The notes under the pieces are model-generated. The model was not told the origin of the DNA, did not search any database, and saw only the letters and a list, made by a program, of their open reading frames with translations. This document shows, in pieces, positions 1 to 7,191 of a stretch of DNA of 8,171 bases; the first letter of the stretch is position 1, and each line of letters begins with the position of its first letter. The DNA lies in the NCBI GenBank assembly GCA_945867185.1, contig CAMBHM010000060.1, positions 1 through 8,171 of the forward strand. The letters run 5' to 3'. Position numbers and translations under genes: made by a program. Origin of the DNA: Legionella genomosp. 1. Lineage in GTDB: Bacteria > Pseudomonadota > Gammaproteobacteria > Legionellales > Legionellaceae.

Positions 1-199
1 CTGTTTGCAATTGTTTCATTTGCGCTTGTACTTGTGTATCCAACGCTTGCATTTGTTTAATCTGATCGGATTGCTGGGCCTGAAGTTGCGTTTGAATTTG
101 GCTGTTTAACAGTTGAATTTGCTGCGACACATCATCCACAGCATACGATACTGCACTTACTCCAACCCACAGCAACGATGCTGCAATGACTTTTTTCAT
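1..199 (-). CDS. Gln-rich exported protein, N-terminal part (cut by window edge)
   Basis: The first 66 codons of a gene that continues past the left edge. The ATG (199-197) has an AGGGAG ribosome site 7 nt upstream (212-207). Residues 1-20 form a classical Sec signal peptide: MKK, a hydrophobic core, then SYA with likely cleavage before VDD, so the product is exported to the periplasm or outer membrane. Residues 26-65 are strikingly glutamine-rich (17 of 40), with Gln on roughly every second or third position between Ile, Leu, Met and Val, and no Pro or Gly. This should form a helical coiled coil. Several outer-membrane proteins of Legionella and relatives, such as LbtU-type porins, start with a signal peptide followed by a coiled coil, so this could be the head of such a barrel. 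It could equally be a small periplasmic coiled-coil protein. The function cannot be decided from this piece. It is divergent from the BON lipoprotein gene. Confidence 0.8.
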   Translation of the reverse strand, partial: MKKVIAASLLWVGVSAVSYAVDDVSQQIQLLNSQIQTQLQAQQSDQIKQMQALDTQVQAQMKQLQT

Positions 200-315
200 A
201 GTGACTCTCCCTGTTGTTTTCCTTTATACTATATAATAAATATCAGGCATAGTCATCGTTTCGCTATGTTTGGTCAATGATCATGATCCAACTATCAGTC
301 TATTAGGGGACTCCA
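200..315. promoter_or_regulatory. Divergent intergenic promoter region
   Basis: This 116-nt spacer between two divergent genes must carry both promoters. Its core is AT-rich (223-243) and contains TATACT (225-230) and a perfect TATAAT (232-237) on the plus strand. The best plus-strand pair I can assemble is GTGACT (201-206), 18 nt, TATACT (225-230), which would give the BON gene a leader of about 80 nt. On the minus strand TATAGT-like hexamers occur in the same AT-rich block but lack a good -35. A short self-complementary stretch with two GATC sites lies around 276-288. GATC is the Dam/MutH recognition sequence, so this spacer could be methylated. The exact promoter assignment is tentative. 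Confidence 0.4.
305..310 (+). promoter_or_regulatory. Shine-Dalgarno site fixing the TTG start of the BON gene
   Basis: AGGGGA lies 5 nt before the TTG at 316. No in-frame ATG exists near the start of this frame, and only the TTG start preserves the full lipoprotein signal peptide. The site therefore supports TTG as the real initiation codon. Confidence 0.7.
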
Positions 316-639
316 TTGAATAAATATGCTCAAAGTTTAATTCTTACCTGTACTTTAGCTGGTGTTGTCGGATGTCAGACCCCTACAACCAACCATCAGG
401 AACACTATTTTGCACAAGCTAACCCCTCCAATGATTCTCGGATCACCACCGCGATTCTGGAAGCCATGCTTAACAACGATACGTTATCAACCACCAACGT
501 GCATGTGGAAACAACCCACAGCGTCGTGCTATTAAGCGGATATGTCACACGGATAAAACAAAGTGATACCGCCGAGGCACTGGCAAAGCAAACGCCTGGA
601 GTTGCTTCAGTTCGGAATGATATCATTGTGAGAAGATAG
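316..639 (+). CDS. BON-domain lipoprotein
   Basis: A 107-residue envelope protein. Residues 1-19 are a lipoprotein signal peptide ending in a lipobox (VVG before Cys20), so the mature protein should be lipidated and anchored to a membrane, probably the outer membrane because the +2 residue is Gln rather than Asp. Residues about 40-107 form one BON domain: a helix starting DSRITTAIL, the central strand pair HSVVLLSGYV, a second helix TAEALAKQ, and the closing PGVASVRNDI strand. BON domains (OsmY, Kbp and outer-membrane lipoproteins) bind phospholipid or other envelope surfaces and are often stress induced. A single-BON lipoprotein of this size is a known arrangement, with the role of this member unknown. 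Translation starts at TTG with a good AGGGGA site. The last 17 nt overlap the 3' end of the convergent mutH gene. Confidence 0.88.
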   Translation: MNKYAQSLILTCTLAGVVGCQTPTTNHQEHYFAQANPSNDSRITTAILEAMLNNDTLSTTNVHVETTHSVVLLSGYVTRIKQSDTAEALAKQTPGVASVRNDIIVRR

Positions 640-1318
640 AGCCACTTTCTTTCATCGAGTTCAAAATGGCTTTTGTAAATCGGCTGCGTAAATAAAATCC
701 CCTTGGCAGGGTCAAGACAGAGTTCCCTACTTCATCAATACCATAACAGAGCGACCGACCATGGGCGGCTTTCGGTCTTACTTGCAAATATTCACCCATT
801 TTGGCATCAATCTCGGATAATTGACCTGTGCTTATCATCAACGCAAACTCTGTCCAATCCCTCTTTAGAATACTCGCTTCTACTCTAGACGGTGACCATA
901 ATACTGCATGCCCTACCCGTCTTTCTCTAAAGTCAATCGTTGGATCCCCTTCGATAGGAACCCACAGTACTCGTTGTAATTTGACATAACAGCTAGACGT
1001 TTCCCACTGTTGTTCGCCCAAGGTCAACAACGAGATCTGTGTCACAAAAGTAGATTCAGCGGGCGTTCCCAAGTGGCTCATCGGAACAGTTTTAAGCTCC
1101 ACCCCAAGATCTGAGAAGTCTGGGATGGCTTGATTACCTGCGGTTGCTCCTAAGACAAGCTCAATGGCTCGCCCTGCCCAGCCCTTTCGCTTCAACGCAG
1201 TATGCGGAATAGGAAACCCAAGTGCCGAAGCCAATTGAGCAAAGCTTAACCCCTCAATACGCCGGCAGCGCGCCAACAAGGCTGCTTCTGTTTCTAATAG
1301 GGAGATTTCAAAGTGCAT
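623..1318 (-). CDS. mutH: DNA mismatch repair endonuclease MutH
   Basis: MutH is the methyl-directed nicking enzyme of mismatch repair. Activated by MutS and MutL, it cuts the unmethylated strand of hemimethylated GATC sites. From the ATG at 1318 the protein has 231 residues, close to the 229 of E. coli. The PD-(D/E)xK-like active site is complete: Glu53 (in GWAGRAIE), Asp67 (PDF), then Glu74 and Lys76 in LGVELKT. Other family signatures are WETSSCYVKLQRVLWVPIEG, RRVGHAVLWSP, GEYLQVRPKA and the C-terminal LTLPRGFYL block. The frame is open to a GTG at 1342, but that site has no ribosome site and lies inside the channel gene. The ATG lies one nucleotide after the channel stop (TGACATG), with GGGA about 8 nt upstream, so translation is probably coupled. 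It is the last gene of the operon and its 3' end overlaps the BON gene. It implies that Dam, MutS and MutL are encoded elsewhere. Confidence 0.96.
   Translation of the reverse strand: MHFEISLLETEAALLARCRRIEGLSFAQLASALGFPIPHTALKRKGWAGRAIELVLGATAGNQAIPDFSDLGVELKTVPMSHLGTPAESTFVTQISLLTLGEQQWETSSCYVKLQRVLWVPIEGDPTIDFRERRVGHAVLWSPSRVEASILKRDWTEFALMISTGQLSEIDAKMGEYLQVRPKAAHGRSLCYGIDEVGNSVLTLPRGFYLRSRFTKAILNSMKESGSIFSQ
640..675 (+). terminator. Possible weak intrinsic terminator of the BON gene
   Basis: Directly after the BON stop, AGCCACTTT (640-648) can pair with AAAATGGCT (663-671), leaving one C-A mismatch and a 14-nt loop, followed by a short T run (671-674). The stem is weak and lies inside the opposing mutH coding sequence, so it may be coincidental. 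Confidence 0.28.
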
Positions 1319-1319
1319 G

Positions 1320-4172
1320 TCATGATCCCAACAATTCAACACTGATGGGGGGAATGGGTGCTTTAATACCAGCTGTTTTAAAACATGCCATCAATGCAAA
1401 CAAGACTTTCGAGCGGATCTCAAATCGAGTGTGCAATTGCACATTGATAAAATAACGCACTTCAAAGTCAACCAATGCATCATCCATTTGTTTTAAGAAA
1501 ACTTGCGGCTCAGGCGTTGCCAAAATTTCAGGGATAGTGGTAAGCGTTTGGAAGATTAACGCCTGAATCAATACCGGATCGTCTGAACGACTGACTTTAA
1601 TAGGCACAACAGTTCTCACCACGCTGTCTTGATGTGTCCAGTTCGTAAAGGGCTTGTTGAAAGTCTCGGCATTCGGAATGAGCACTTCCATATTATCCCA
1701 AGAGGAAACACGCATCGAGCGAATACCAATGTGCGCAACACGCCCTTCATATTCTCCAAGCGTAATGAGATCACCTTCTCGGACTGGCCGTTCAATCAAC
1801 AACATGATCCCACCAATGATATTACTCGCAAAATCACGAAGACCAAACCCCATCCCAACAGCCAGTCCGCCAATCACCATCGACATCCCGCTAAAATCCA
1901 AACCCAGGACTCGCAAGGTGATAAAACCGCCTATTAAAATGACTGCGTATTGCGTAAATACCGACAAACTGTTTCGAATACCTACGTCCCGTGAGTGGCG
2001 ATATAACCAGCGATATCCAAATTCTCGAGTCCATTTCGAAGCCCAGGTGAACACATACAATAGAATTAAAAATTTTAAAGCACTCACCAATGTGATATGT
2101 ACCCCTGATACATTCACAAAAGGATAATGACCAAATCGCTTGATGTTCTCCATAATAAACGCATCCGAAGACCACCCAAATAACTGAAACAACAACGCAA
2201 AGGCAACCAGCATCAACCCCACACGTAATAATTTATCGAATGGTTTTAGAAACACTTCTATCCACAACCAACCATTATGCAACGCAGAGACCATCCATTC
2301 CGATATCCATTCTAATCCATCTAAGATCAATCCTCGTACCAACACATAACCGGTGATCAACAATAGTAAATAAGCCTGATATCGACTCAAAATCCACGCT
2401 AAATTAATATAACCCACCAACCCAATCAGCGCTGTGGTCAATAAAATAAGGGGAACTAAGATGGCAAGTAGCGACATCGCATGTTGAAAATAGCGCTTCT
2501 TACTGGTCATCGTTGGAGACAACAAATGCGAAATCACCTCTTTACTTTTCCACAAGACCAATGACACCGCCAACAGAAATACCATAAACAGACGGTTAAA
2601 GAGATCTTTTAATAACAAAGATAAGGGTAATTGATGACTGAGCACCATCAATGCACTCGCCACGCCTCCCGCTAGCAATAACCATTTCAGCCGATAATAC
2701 AAACGCACATCTTGTCCAGAAGCATCAGTAATACGCTGTAACAGCACGAGACGTGCTATCAAGATTAAACTACGAAAGAGGATGAAAAGTAACAATAAAT
2801 TAATAATCAGCTGATAATGAACATACGAAACATGTGTTAAAAAAAACAAATCCAGCAGCAAGGCAAGCAAACCCAAATAAGGCACATTGCGATATAACAA
2901 GACCATCACCCCATCGTAAAGATGCGCTGACAAGCGAGAACGTGCCTTATCCATCGTGACCGCTCGTAACACCCGCCACAACACCCAAAAGATACAAAAA
3001 ATCACGCTCAAGCTGATCCAAAATAAAGTCGCTTGCCAGAGATCTTGTCCTGCGTAACGCTCCTGCACCTTTGTACCTAGAGCCGATAAATAATGAACCA
3101 GCTTATAGGGAATCAAGAGCCCTTGCTGCGCCATGGCAGACCAACTATACAGGTGATACTCCGTCAGTCGCTGACGAACAGAAAGTTGTTGTTTTAATTG
3201 TGTTTCTCTTGTCTCTAAATTGTGTTGCAGGGCTTGCCGTTGCCGTGAAATCTCAGAAAGTCGCAGCGCAACCGTTTGCCGCATCGTCTGCAACTGATTT
3301 CTTAATGAAGGACGCGACGCAAACATCTGATCGGTTTTAAGGATCTTTCCCATGGTTTGCAACGAGTGTTCTATGGCAACCAATTGCCCTATCGCTGTTT
3401 TGTACAGATCAGCTACGGTTTGAATCGTTTTGAGATCCTGATTACGAATCAACACATAATCGGCATGAATTAATTTTTTTTGTAAGGCTAATGCCAGCAT
3501 CCTGTCTTGAATAAGAATAATCGCTTGATTATTTAACAGTAAGGCCGCTTCTAAATCCATGGCTGCCTGAAACGACGCAGGAGTACTATTGACCTGCTGT
3601 AACATCACATTTTGATGATACAGCCTGCTTTCTGCCTTTTTTAAGAGGACAATCCGTCGAATCAATGCATGGACACGCTGACGTTCCTCAAACTTGGCCT
3701 GCCAAACAACCAATTGTCGGTGTTCCTCCTGTAACCTAATTTGATATCGACTAGTGAGTGACAGACACTCTGTAATCAGCGTCATCGTTTGCGTATTCAC
3801 ACGCAAAAATGACTCCATCGCACTGATTTTCGTTTGAACTTGAACAGCCCGCGTCAACGGCAACTGTTGTAGTTTTTTTAAGCGATAAATGAGGTTTTGC
3901 TTTTGCTTACGTTGATTGGCCAAGAATCCTTCAAAACTCGTCCCCTTCGCCGCCATCAATGCCTGCATAGCTTGATTTTGTTGGAGGTACTCTCGAAGTT
4001 TTACCTCTGTATCCGGTTGAATGGGCGCAGGTTTAGCAATCAAAACGGTTAAAGCTGTTTTCTCTGTGGTGAGATACGCAATCAGTGGATCGGATGAATT
4101 TTCTGCAAACACAATGGTGCTGACAATTAAAAGAAGACAAGCCAGCTGAGCTATATAGTTACGTCGGCGCAA
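1320..4172 (-). CDS. Large MscS-family mechanosensitive channel (MscK/MscM-like)
   Basis: An inner-membrane channel of 950 residues that would open under membrane tension and release solutes on hypo-osmotic shock. Residues 1-23 are a signal peptide (RRR, hydrophobic core, VFA cleavage site). Residues about 24-375 are a periplasmic, Gln/Leu-rich helical domain, as in MscK (KefA) and MscM. About eleven membrane segments follow, between roughly 380 and 795. The pore helix carries the family signature [17 protein letters not shown] (768-784) and [13 protein letters not shown]. The cytoplasmic beta domain follows (EGDLI through [16 protein letters not shown]), then an alpha/beta tail ending at 950. 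It is somewhat shorter than E. coli MscK and MscM (about 1100). The start is TTG at 4172, with GGGGA about 6 nt upstream. It overlaps the aspS stop by 14 nt, and any later ATG would lose the signal peptide. The exact paralogue (mscK or mscM) is not decided, so no symbol is given. Confidence 0.93.
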   Translation of the reverse strand: MRRRNYIAQLACLLLIVSTIVFAENSSDPLIAYLTTEKTALTVLIAKPAPIQPDTEVKLREYLQQNQAMQALMAAKGTSFEGFLANQRKQKQNLIYRLKKLQQLPLTRAVQVQTKISAMESFLRVNTQTMTLITECLSLTSRYQIRLQEEHRQLVVWQAKFEERQRVHALIRRIVLLKKAESRLYHQNVMLQQVNSTPASFQAAMDLEAALLLNNQAIILIQDRMLALALQKKLIHADYVLIRNQDLKTIQTVADLYKTAIGQLVAIEHSLQTMGKILKTDQMFASRPSLRNQLQTMRQTVALRLSEISRQRQALQHNLETRETQLKQQLSVRQRLTEYHLYSWSAMAQQGLLIPYKLVHYLSALGTKVQERYAGQDLWQATLFWISLSVIFCIFWVLWRVLRAVTMDKARSRLSAHLYDGVMVLLYRNVPYLGLLALLLDLFFLTHVSYVHYQLIINLLLLFILFRSLILIARLVLLQRITDASGQDVRLYYRLKWLLLAGGVASALMVLSHQLPLSLLLKDLFNRLFMVFLLAVSLVLWKSKEVISHLLSPTMTSKKRYFQHAMSLLAILVPLILLTTALIGLVGYINLAWILSRYQAYLLLLITGYVLVRGLILDGLEWISEWMVSALHNGWLWIEVFLKPFDKLLRVGLMLVAFALLFQLFGWSSDAFIMENIKRFGHYPFVNVSGVHITLVSALKFLILLYVFTWASKWTREFGYRWLYRHSRDVGIRNSLSVFTQYAVILIGGFITLRVLGLDFSGMSMVIGGLAVGMGFGLRDFASNIIGGIMLLIERPVREGDLITLGEYEGRVAHIGIRSMRVSSWDNMEVLIPNAETFNKPFTNWTHQDSVVRTVVPIKVSRSDDPVLIQALIFQTLTTIPEILATPEPQVFLKQMDDALVDFEVRYFINVQLHTRFEIRSKVLFALMACFKTAGIKAPIPPISVELLGS

Positions 4173-5922
4173 GGCAAATCCCCAATTCTTTCAATTGATT
4201 ATCATCAACGCCTGCTGGTGCATTTGTTAATAAACACAGGGCTGACTGTGTTTTTGGAAAAGCTATCACATCCCGAATAGAGCTTGAACCAGTCATCAGC
4301 ATAGCCAATCGATCAACGCCTAACGCAATCCCACCATGCGGAGGGCATCCATACGCTAGCGCATCCAATAAAAATCCAAATTTCTCGCGGGCTTCTTCCG
4401 GTCCAATACCCAGTAATCCAAAGACCGTTTGTTGTAAATCGGCCTGATGCATTCGAATAGAACCGCCTCCTATCTCATACCCATTAATGACAACATCATA
4501 GGCTCTTGCAAACGCTTTTTCTGGATGCGCGATCAACGCCTCGATAGAAGCATCCTGAGGTGCCGTAAACGGATGATGCATGGCGTTTAAACGTGTGCTA
4601 TCCGTTTCAAAAAGAGGCCAGTCTATCACCCAAAGCACTCGCCACCCTGGCACTATCAGTTGCCTGTCTTGTCCTAACTTGGTACGCAGCGCCCCCATGG
4701 ATTCATTGACCATGGTGCGCTCTCCGGCACCAAAAAAAATAAGATCGCCTGTTTCAGCTGAAACCCTTTCTAAAATAGCCGCAATTTCAATGTCAGACAA
4801 ATATTTAAGAATGGGGGATTGTAAGCCTTCCCGCCCTTTGGCGGTGTCATTGACTTTGAGATAAGCCAAGCCTTTCGCACCATAAATACTCACAAATTCC
4901 ACATAAGAATCCAGCACCTTACGGCTAAGATCAGCGCCCCCCTTCACGTTAATCCCCACCACACGTCCCTGTTTCAATTGGACTGCGTTAGAAAACACAG
5001 AGAATTGGGAGTGCTTAACCAAGTCATCGAGATCCAGCAACTCCAACGGGTTGCGTAAGTCAGGTTTATCGCTGCCAAAGCGGCACATGGCTTCTGCATA
5101 AGTCATACGCTCGAAGGTTTGCGGCAATTGAACATTCAGCACGTCTAAAAACACAGTCTGTAACAAGCCTTCTATCAACGACAGAATGACTTCTTCGTTG
5201 ATAAACGCCATCTCTATATCTAACTGCGTGAATTCAGGTTGCCTATCTGCACGCAAATCCTCATCTCGAAAACATCGCACGATTTGATAGTACTTATCAA
5301 ATCCAGACATCATCAACAACTGCTTGAACAATTGTGGCGATTGCGGCAAGGCATAAAATTGCCCCGCATGCACTCGAGAAGGCACCAAATAGTCGCGCGC
5401 GCCTTCCGGCGTTGCTTTGGTCAGCATGGGCGTTTCAATGTCTATGAATGATTTACTATTCAAGTAGTTACGTATAGATTGCACCAACCGATGACGCAAT
5501 CTTATATTATGTTGCATCTCTTTTCGACGCAGATCCAGGTACCGATATCGATAGCGTACATCATCACTGACTATCTGATGCCCATCCGGCAGAAATGGCA
5601 ATGGTTTCGCACGATTCAATATATCCAATGCACTTGCAATAAGCTCTACGCGTCCGGTTTCACGTTTTTCGTTGATCATCTCTGTAGGACGTAGTCTTAC
5701 TTCACCTGTGATACACACAACGTCTTCATGACGTAACGATTCTGCCATCACAAATAACGCTGCCGCTGCGGGATCAAACATCACTTGAAGTAGATCCGAC
5801 CCATCACGAAGATCCATAAACACCACTCCACCGAGACTTCGAGAATGATTGACCCAGCCACAAACCCTCACGGTGGTACCAACCAGGGTGGGAGTCACTT
5901 CGGCGCAATAATGTGTTCGCAT
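4159..5922 (-). CDS. aspS: Aspartyl-tRNA synthetase
   Basis: A class II synthetase that charges tRNA-Asp with aspartate in the cytoplasm, 587 residues long (E. coli 590). Order of parts: N-terminal OB-fold anticodon-binding domain (about 1-105, [12 protein letters not shown]); motif 1 region with RYLDLRR and [21 protein letters not shown] (128-183); [11 protein letters not shown] (194-204); motif 2 [21 protein letters not shown] (218-238, read in parts); the bacterial GAD insert (about 285-420); HHPFT (449-453); GGGSIRMH (485-492); and motif 3 GIALGVDRL (531-539). The frame stays open upstream to a TTG at 5949, but the family begins MRT-YC, which matches the ATG at 5922 with AGGAT just upstream. 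Position 30 is Leu, as in the tRNA-Asp-specific E. coli enzyme rather than His as in non-discriminating enzymes. It sits 16 nt after DUF502 and overlaps the channel gene. Confidence 0.98.
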   Translation of the reverse strand: MRTHYCAEVTPTLVGTTVRVCGWVNHSRSLGGVVFMDLRDGSDLLQVMFDPAAAALFVMAESLRHEDVVCITGEVRLRPTEMINEKRETGRVELIASALDILNRAKPLPFLPDGHQIVSDDVRYRYRYLDLRRKEMQHNIRLRHRLVQSIRNYLNSKSFIDIETPMLTKATPEGARDYLVPSRVHAGQFYALPQSPQLFKQLLMMSGFDKYYQIVRCFRDEDLRADRQPEFTQLDIEMAFINEEVILSLIEGLLQTVFLDVLNVQLPQTFERMTYAEAMCRFGSDKPDLRNPLELLDLDDLVKHSQFSVFSNAVQLKQGRVVGINVKGGADLSRKVLDSYVEFVSIYGAKGLAYLKVNDTAKGREGLQSPILKYLSDIEIAAILERVSAETGDLIFFGAGERTMVNESMGALRTKLGQDRQLIVPGWRVLWVIDWPLFETDSTRLNAMHHPFTAPQDASIEALIAHPEKAFARAYDVVINGYEIGGGSIRMHQADLQQTVFGLLGIGPEEAREKFGFLLDALAYGCPPHGGIALGVDRLAMLMTGSSSIRDVIAFPKTQSALCLLTNAPAGVDDNQLKELGICLAPT

Positions 5923-5938
5923 ACGGATCCTAAAAGGG

Positions 5939-6547
5939 TTATTTCTCAACTGGTTGCATCATGCCCAATGAAATAATAAATTTTAAAGCCTCATCGATGC
6001 TCATGGCTAACTCCAACACCTCTGATTTCGGCACCATCATGAGAAATCCTGAAGTAGGATTAGGGGTGGTCGGAATAAAAATAGAGATCATAGGGGTATC
6101 TAATTGGGCACTGATGGCTGTATTCCCTGTTCCTGTTTGAAACGCCACACTCCACATGCCCTTACGGGGATATTCCACCAGCAACACTTTACGAAACGCC
6201 TGACTATTGGTCGCAAAAATGGCTTGGATCACTTGTTTGCTGGCATTATAGATAGAACGCACCAACGGGATCTTATCCAAGACAATTTCGCTCCAAACCA
6301 CCAACCGTTGCCCCAGAAAATTCGTGGCAATGAGCCCTGTTAAGAGCAATACAAACAAAGAGAGTACGACCCCCAATCCTGGGATACTCATGCCAAACAA
6401 TTGTTGTGGTTGATAGGCCGTTGGCAACAATGAGATCGTTTGATCCAGTAAATCCACTAAAAAACGCACGATAACAAACGTCGCCAAAATCGGCAGCCAC
6501 ACCACCAATCCTGCTAATAAATATCTACGAACCGACACGCTTTTCAA
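5939..6547 (-). CDS. DUF502 family inner-membrane protein
   Basis: A 202-residue protein of the DUF502 family, whose function is unknown. Two membrane segments are visible, at about 9-30 and 57-79, separated by a short periplasmic loop. The soluble C-terminal part carries the family blocks [16 protein letters not shown] (91-106), the [19 protein letters not shown] strand region (121-139) and [18 protein letters not shown] (156-173). Translation starts at TTG, 9 nt after an AAGGA site. The start overlaps the TGA of the zinc-ribbon gene as TTGA, a classic coupling overlap. DUF502 genes are frequently found next to aspS in Gammaproteobacteria, and this window keeps that arrangement. Family assignment is firm; any role in envelope physiology is speculation. 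Confidence 0.93.
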   Translation of the reverse strand: MKSVSVRRYLLAGLVVWLPILATFVIVRFLVDLLDQTISLLPTAYQPQQLFGMSIPGLGVVLSLFVLLLTGLIATNFLGQRLVVWSEIVLDKIPLVRSIYNASKQVIQAIFATNSQAFRKVLLVEYPRKGMWSVAFQTGTGNTAISAQLDTPMISIFIPTTPNPTSGFLMMVPKSEVLELAMSIDEALKFIISLGMMQPVEK

Positions 6548-6837
6548 TCGCTGGTATCCTTAGTAGGAGCGCTCGGTGAGGTCACCGTCGAAGGCTCAGT
6601 TGTTTTGGGTGGGGCAGTGTCCTCCCCAGCAGAAACGGTAGGCGCGGGTTTCCCTTTGTCTTTAAAATCCGTAGCATACCAGCCCGTACCTTTCAATTGA
6701 AAACCAGGTGCTGAGACCAACCGAACCAACGTTTCTTTGGCACACTGTGGACACGTAGTTACTGGTGGTTCATTGACTTTTTGAAGTAGATCCAACTGAT
6801 GATGACATCCAGTGCATTGGTATTCATAAATGGGCAT
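6544..6837 (-). CDS. FmdB-type zinc-ribbon protein
   Basis: A 97-residue small protein of the FmdB/CxxC_CxxC_SSSS family. The N-terminal 60 residues follow the family closely: MPIYEYQC start, zinc ligands Cys8, Cys11, Cys29 and Cys32 in two CxxC knuckles, and the LVSAPGFQLKGTGWYATD block (45-62). The tail after residue 62 is low complexity, rich in Pro, Thr, Ser and charged residues, and probably disordered. Members are described as putative regulatory or structural zinc proteins and have no proven biochemical activity. The ATG at 6837 has GGGGA 7 nt upstream. It is the first gene of the five-gene operon and overlaps the next gene by 4 nt. The name comes from an amidase/formamidase regulator; no amidase gene is nearby, so that role should not be transferred here. 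Confidence 0.93.
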   Translation of the reverse strand: MPIYEYQCTGCHHQLDLLQKVNEPPVTTCPQCAKETLVRLVSAPGFQLKGTGWYATDFKDKGKPAPTVSAGEDTAPPKTTEPSTVTSPSAPTKDTSD

Positions 6838-6905
6838 GAAACGGTCCCCGTATTCGATGTAATGACTCTAAGATAAACTGCTCTAACGCGTCAAATATAG
6901 CGCGT

Positions 6906-6934
6906 AGTATAACGAACAATGCTATATAGAACAA
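6906..6934 (-). promoter_or_regulatory. Predicted sigma70-type promoter of the aspS operon
   Basis: On the minus strand TTGTTC (6934-6929) is followed after exactly 17 nt by TATACT (6911-6906). This is a 5/6 match at -10, a 3-4/6 match at -35, and ideal spacing. Transcription would begin near 6898, giving a leader of about 60 nt before the zinc-ribbon gene. It is the best-spaced pair in the region upstream of the operon and points the right way. Confidence 0.5.
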
Positions 6935-6987
6935 TAACCAGCAGCCGTGCATTCAGGGCTGTCGCATTAAGCCAGGGCAGCTCTTCA

Positions 6988-7116
6988 AGAGGCCCCCTTA
7001 ACTATTTATACCGTGCACCAGAGGAAACACGTCTCTGTTACCAAATTGCGGGGCATGATCCCAACGTTATGGCAAACGCCGCAAGTCGATTGGCAGATCT
7101 TGGAGCAGACTTATTG
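6988..7116 (+). pseudogene. Remnant of a tRNA-dihydrouridine synthase (Dus) gene
   Basis: A short plus-strand frame (6919-7140, 73 codons) contains a stretch that looks like the middle of a Dus enzyme: RGPLNYLYRAPEE, then YQIAGHDPNVMANAASRLADLGADL. This matches the Dus pattern of an FMN-contacting Gln, Gly, an acidic residue plus Pro, the Ala-rich helix and GAD, which is normally followed by IDLNxGCP. Here the similarity stops right after GAD-Leu-Leu, and a stop follows at 7138. The N-terminal APMAG barrel strand and everything after GAD are missing, and no continuation is visible in other frames up to 7189. There is no ribosome site before the ATG at 6919. I read this as a decayed or recombined fragment of a former full gene, not a functional protein. 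The rest of the 352-nt gap between the zinc-ribbon gene and the rightmost gene holds only promoter-like sites. Confidence 0.5.
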
Positions 7117-7154
7117 ACAAGCAAGCTTCACTTTTTATGATGATAGGGTATAAT
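7114..7154 (+). promoter_or_regulatory. Overlapping promoter candidates of the right-hand gene
   Basis: Two sigma70-type candidates face the rightmost gene. The first has a perfect TTGACA (7114-7119), 16 nt, then TATGAT (7136-7141). The second has TTCACT (7127-7132), 16 nt, then a perfect TATAAT (7149-7154). Either would leave a leader of roughly 30-45 nt before the ATG at 7190. The second -10 lies inside a GGGTA/TACCC inverted repeat (7146-7161) that could act as an operator. Confidence 0.5.
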
Positions 7155-7161
7155 TTTACCC
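7146..7161. repeat. Short inverted repeat over the -10 element
   Basis: GGGTA (7146-7150) and TACCC (7157-7161) are separated by 6 nt, and the arms enclose most of the TATAAT box. The size is small enough to be chance, but the location over a -10 is that of a repressor site. Confidence 0.3.
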
Positions 7162-7191
7162 CCATTGATTTTATTTTGAGTTAACCCCCAT
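7158..7191 (+). repeat. Direct repeat ACCCCCAT, second copy on the start codon
   Basis: ACCCCCAT occurs at 7158-7165 and again at 7184-7191, 26 nt apart in phase. The second copy includes the first two bases of the ATG. The intervening bases are AT-rich. It could be a binding site pair or chance; there is no ribosome site where one would be expected. Confidence 0.4.

Noticed and set aside
1319..1342. GTG at 1342 as the start of mutH, giving an 8-residue longer protein
   Set aside because: It has no ribosome site (a C run precedes it) and lies within the channel gene. The ATG at 1318 gives the usual MutH length.
1654..2127. Open plus-strand frame of 157 codons
   Set aside because: It lies fully antisense to the well-supported channel gene, over the pore and cytoplasmic domain, with low-quality composition and no family resemblance.
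4580..4864. Open plus-strand frame of 94 codons
   Set aside because: It is a shadow of aspS on the opposite strand with no recognisable protein features.
5923..5949. TTG at 5949 as the start of aspS
   Set aside because: The extra nine residues do not belong to the family N terminus. MRT-YC at 5922 matches AspRS and has AGGAT just upstream.
6868..6893. TTGACG plus TATCTT as an alternative operon promoter on the minus strand
   Set aside because: The spacing is only 13 nt, too short for a sigma70 promoter. The TTGTTC/TATACT pair with 17 nt is better.
6919..7140. Intact 73-residue gene on the plus strand
   Set aside because: There is no ribosome site, the Dus-like core is truncated on both sides, and the last residues do not match the enzyme, so it is treated as a remnant.
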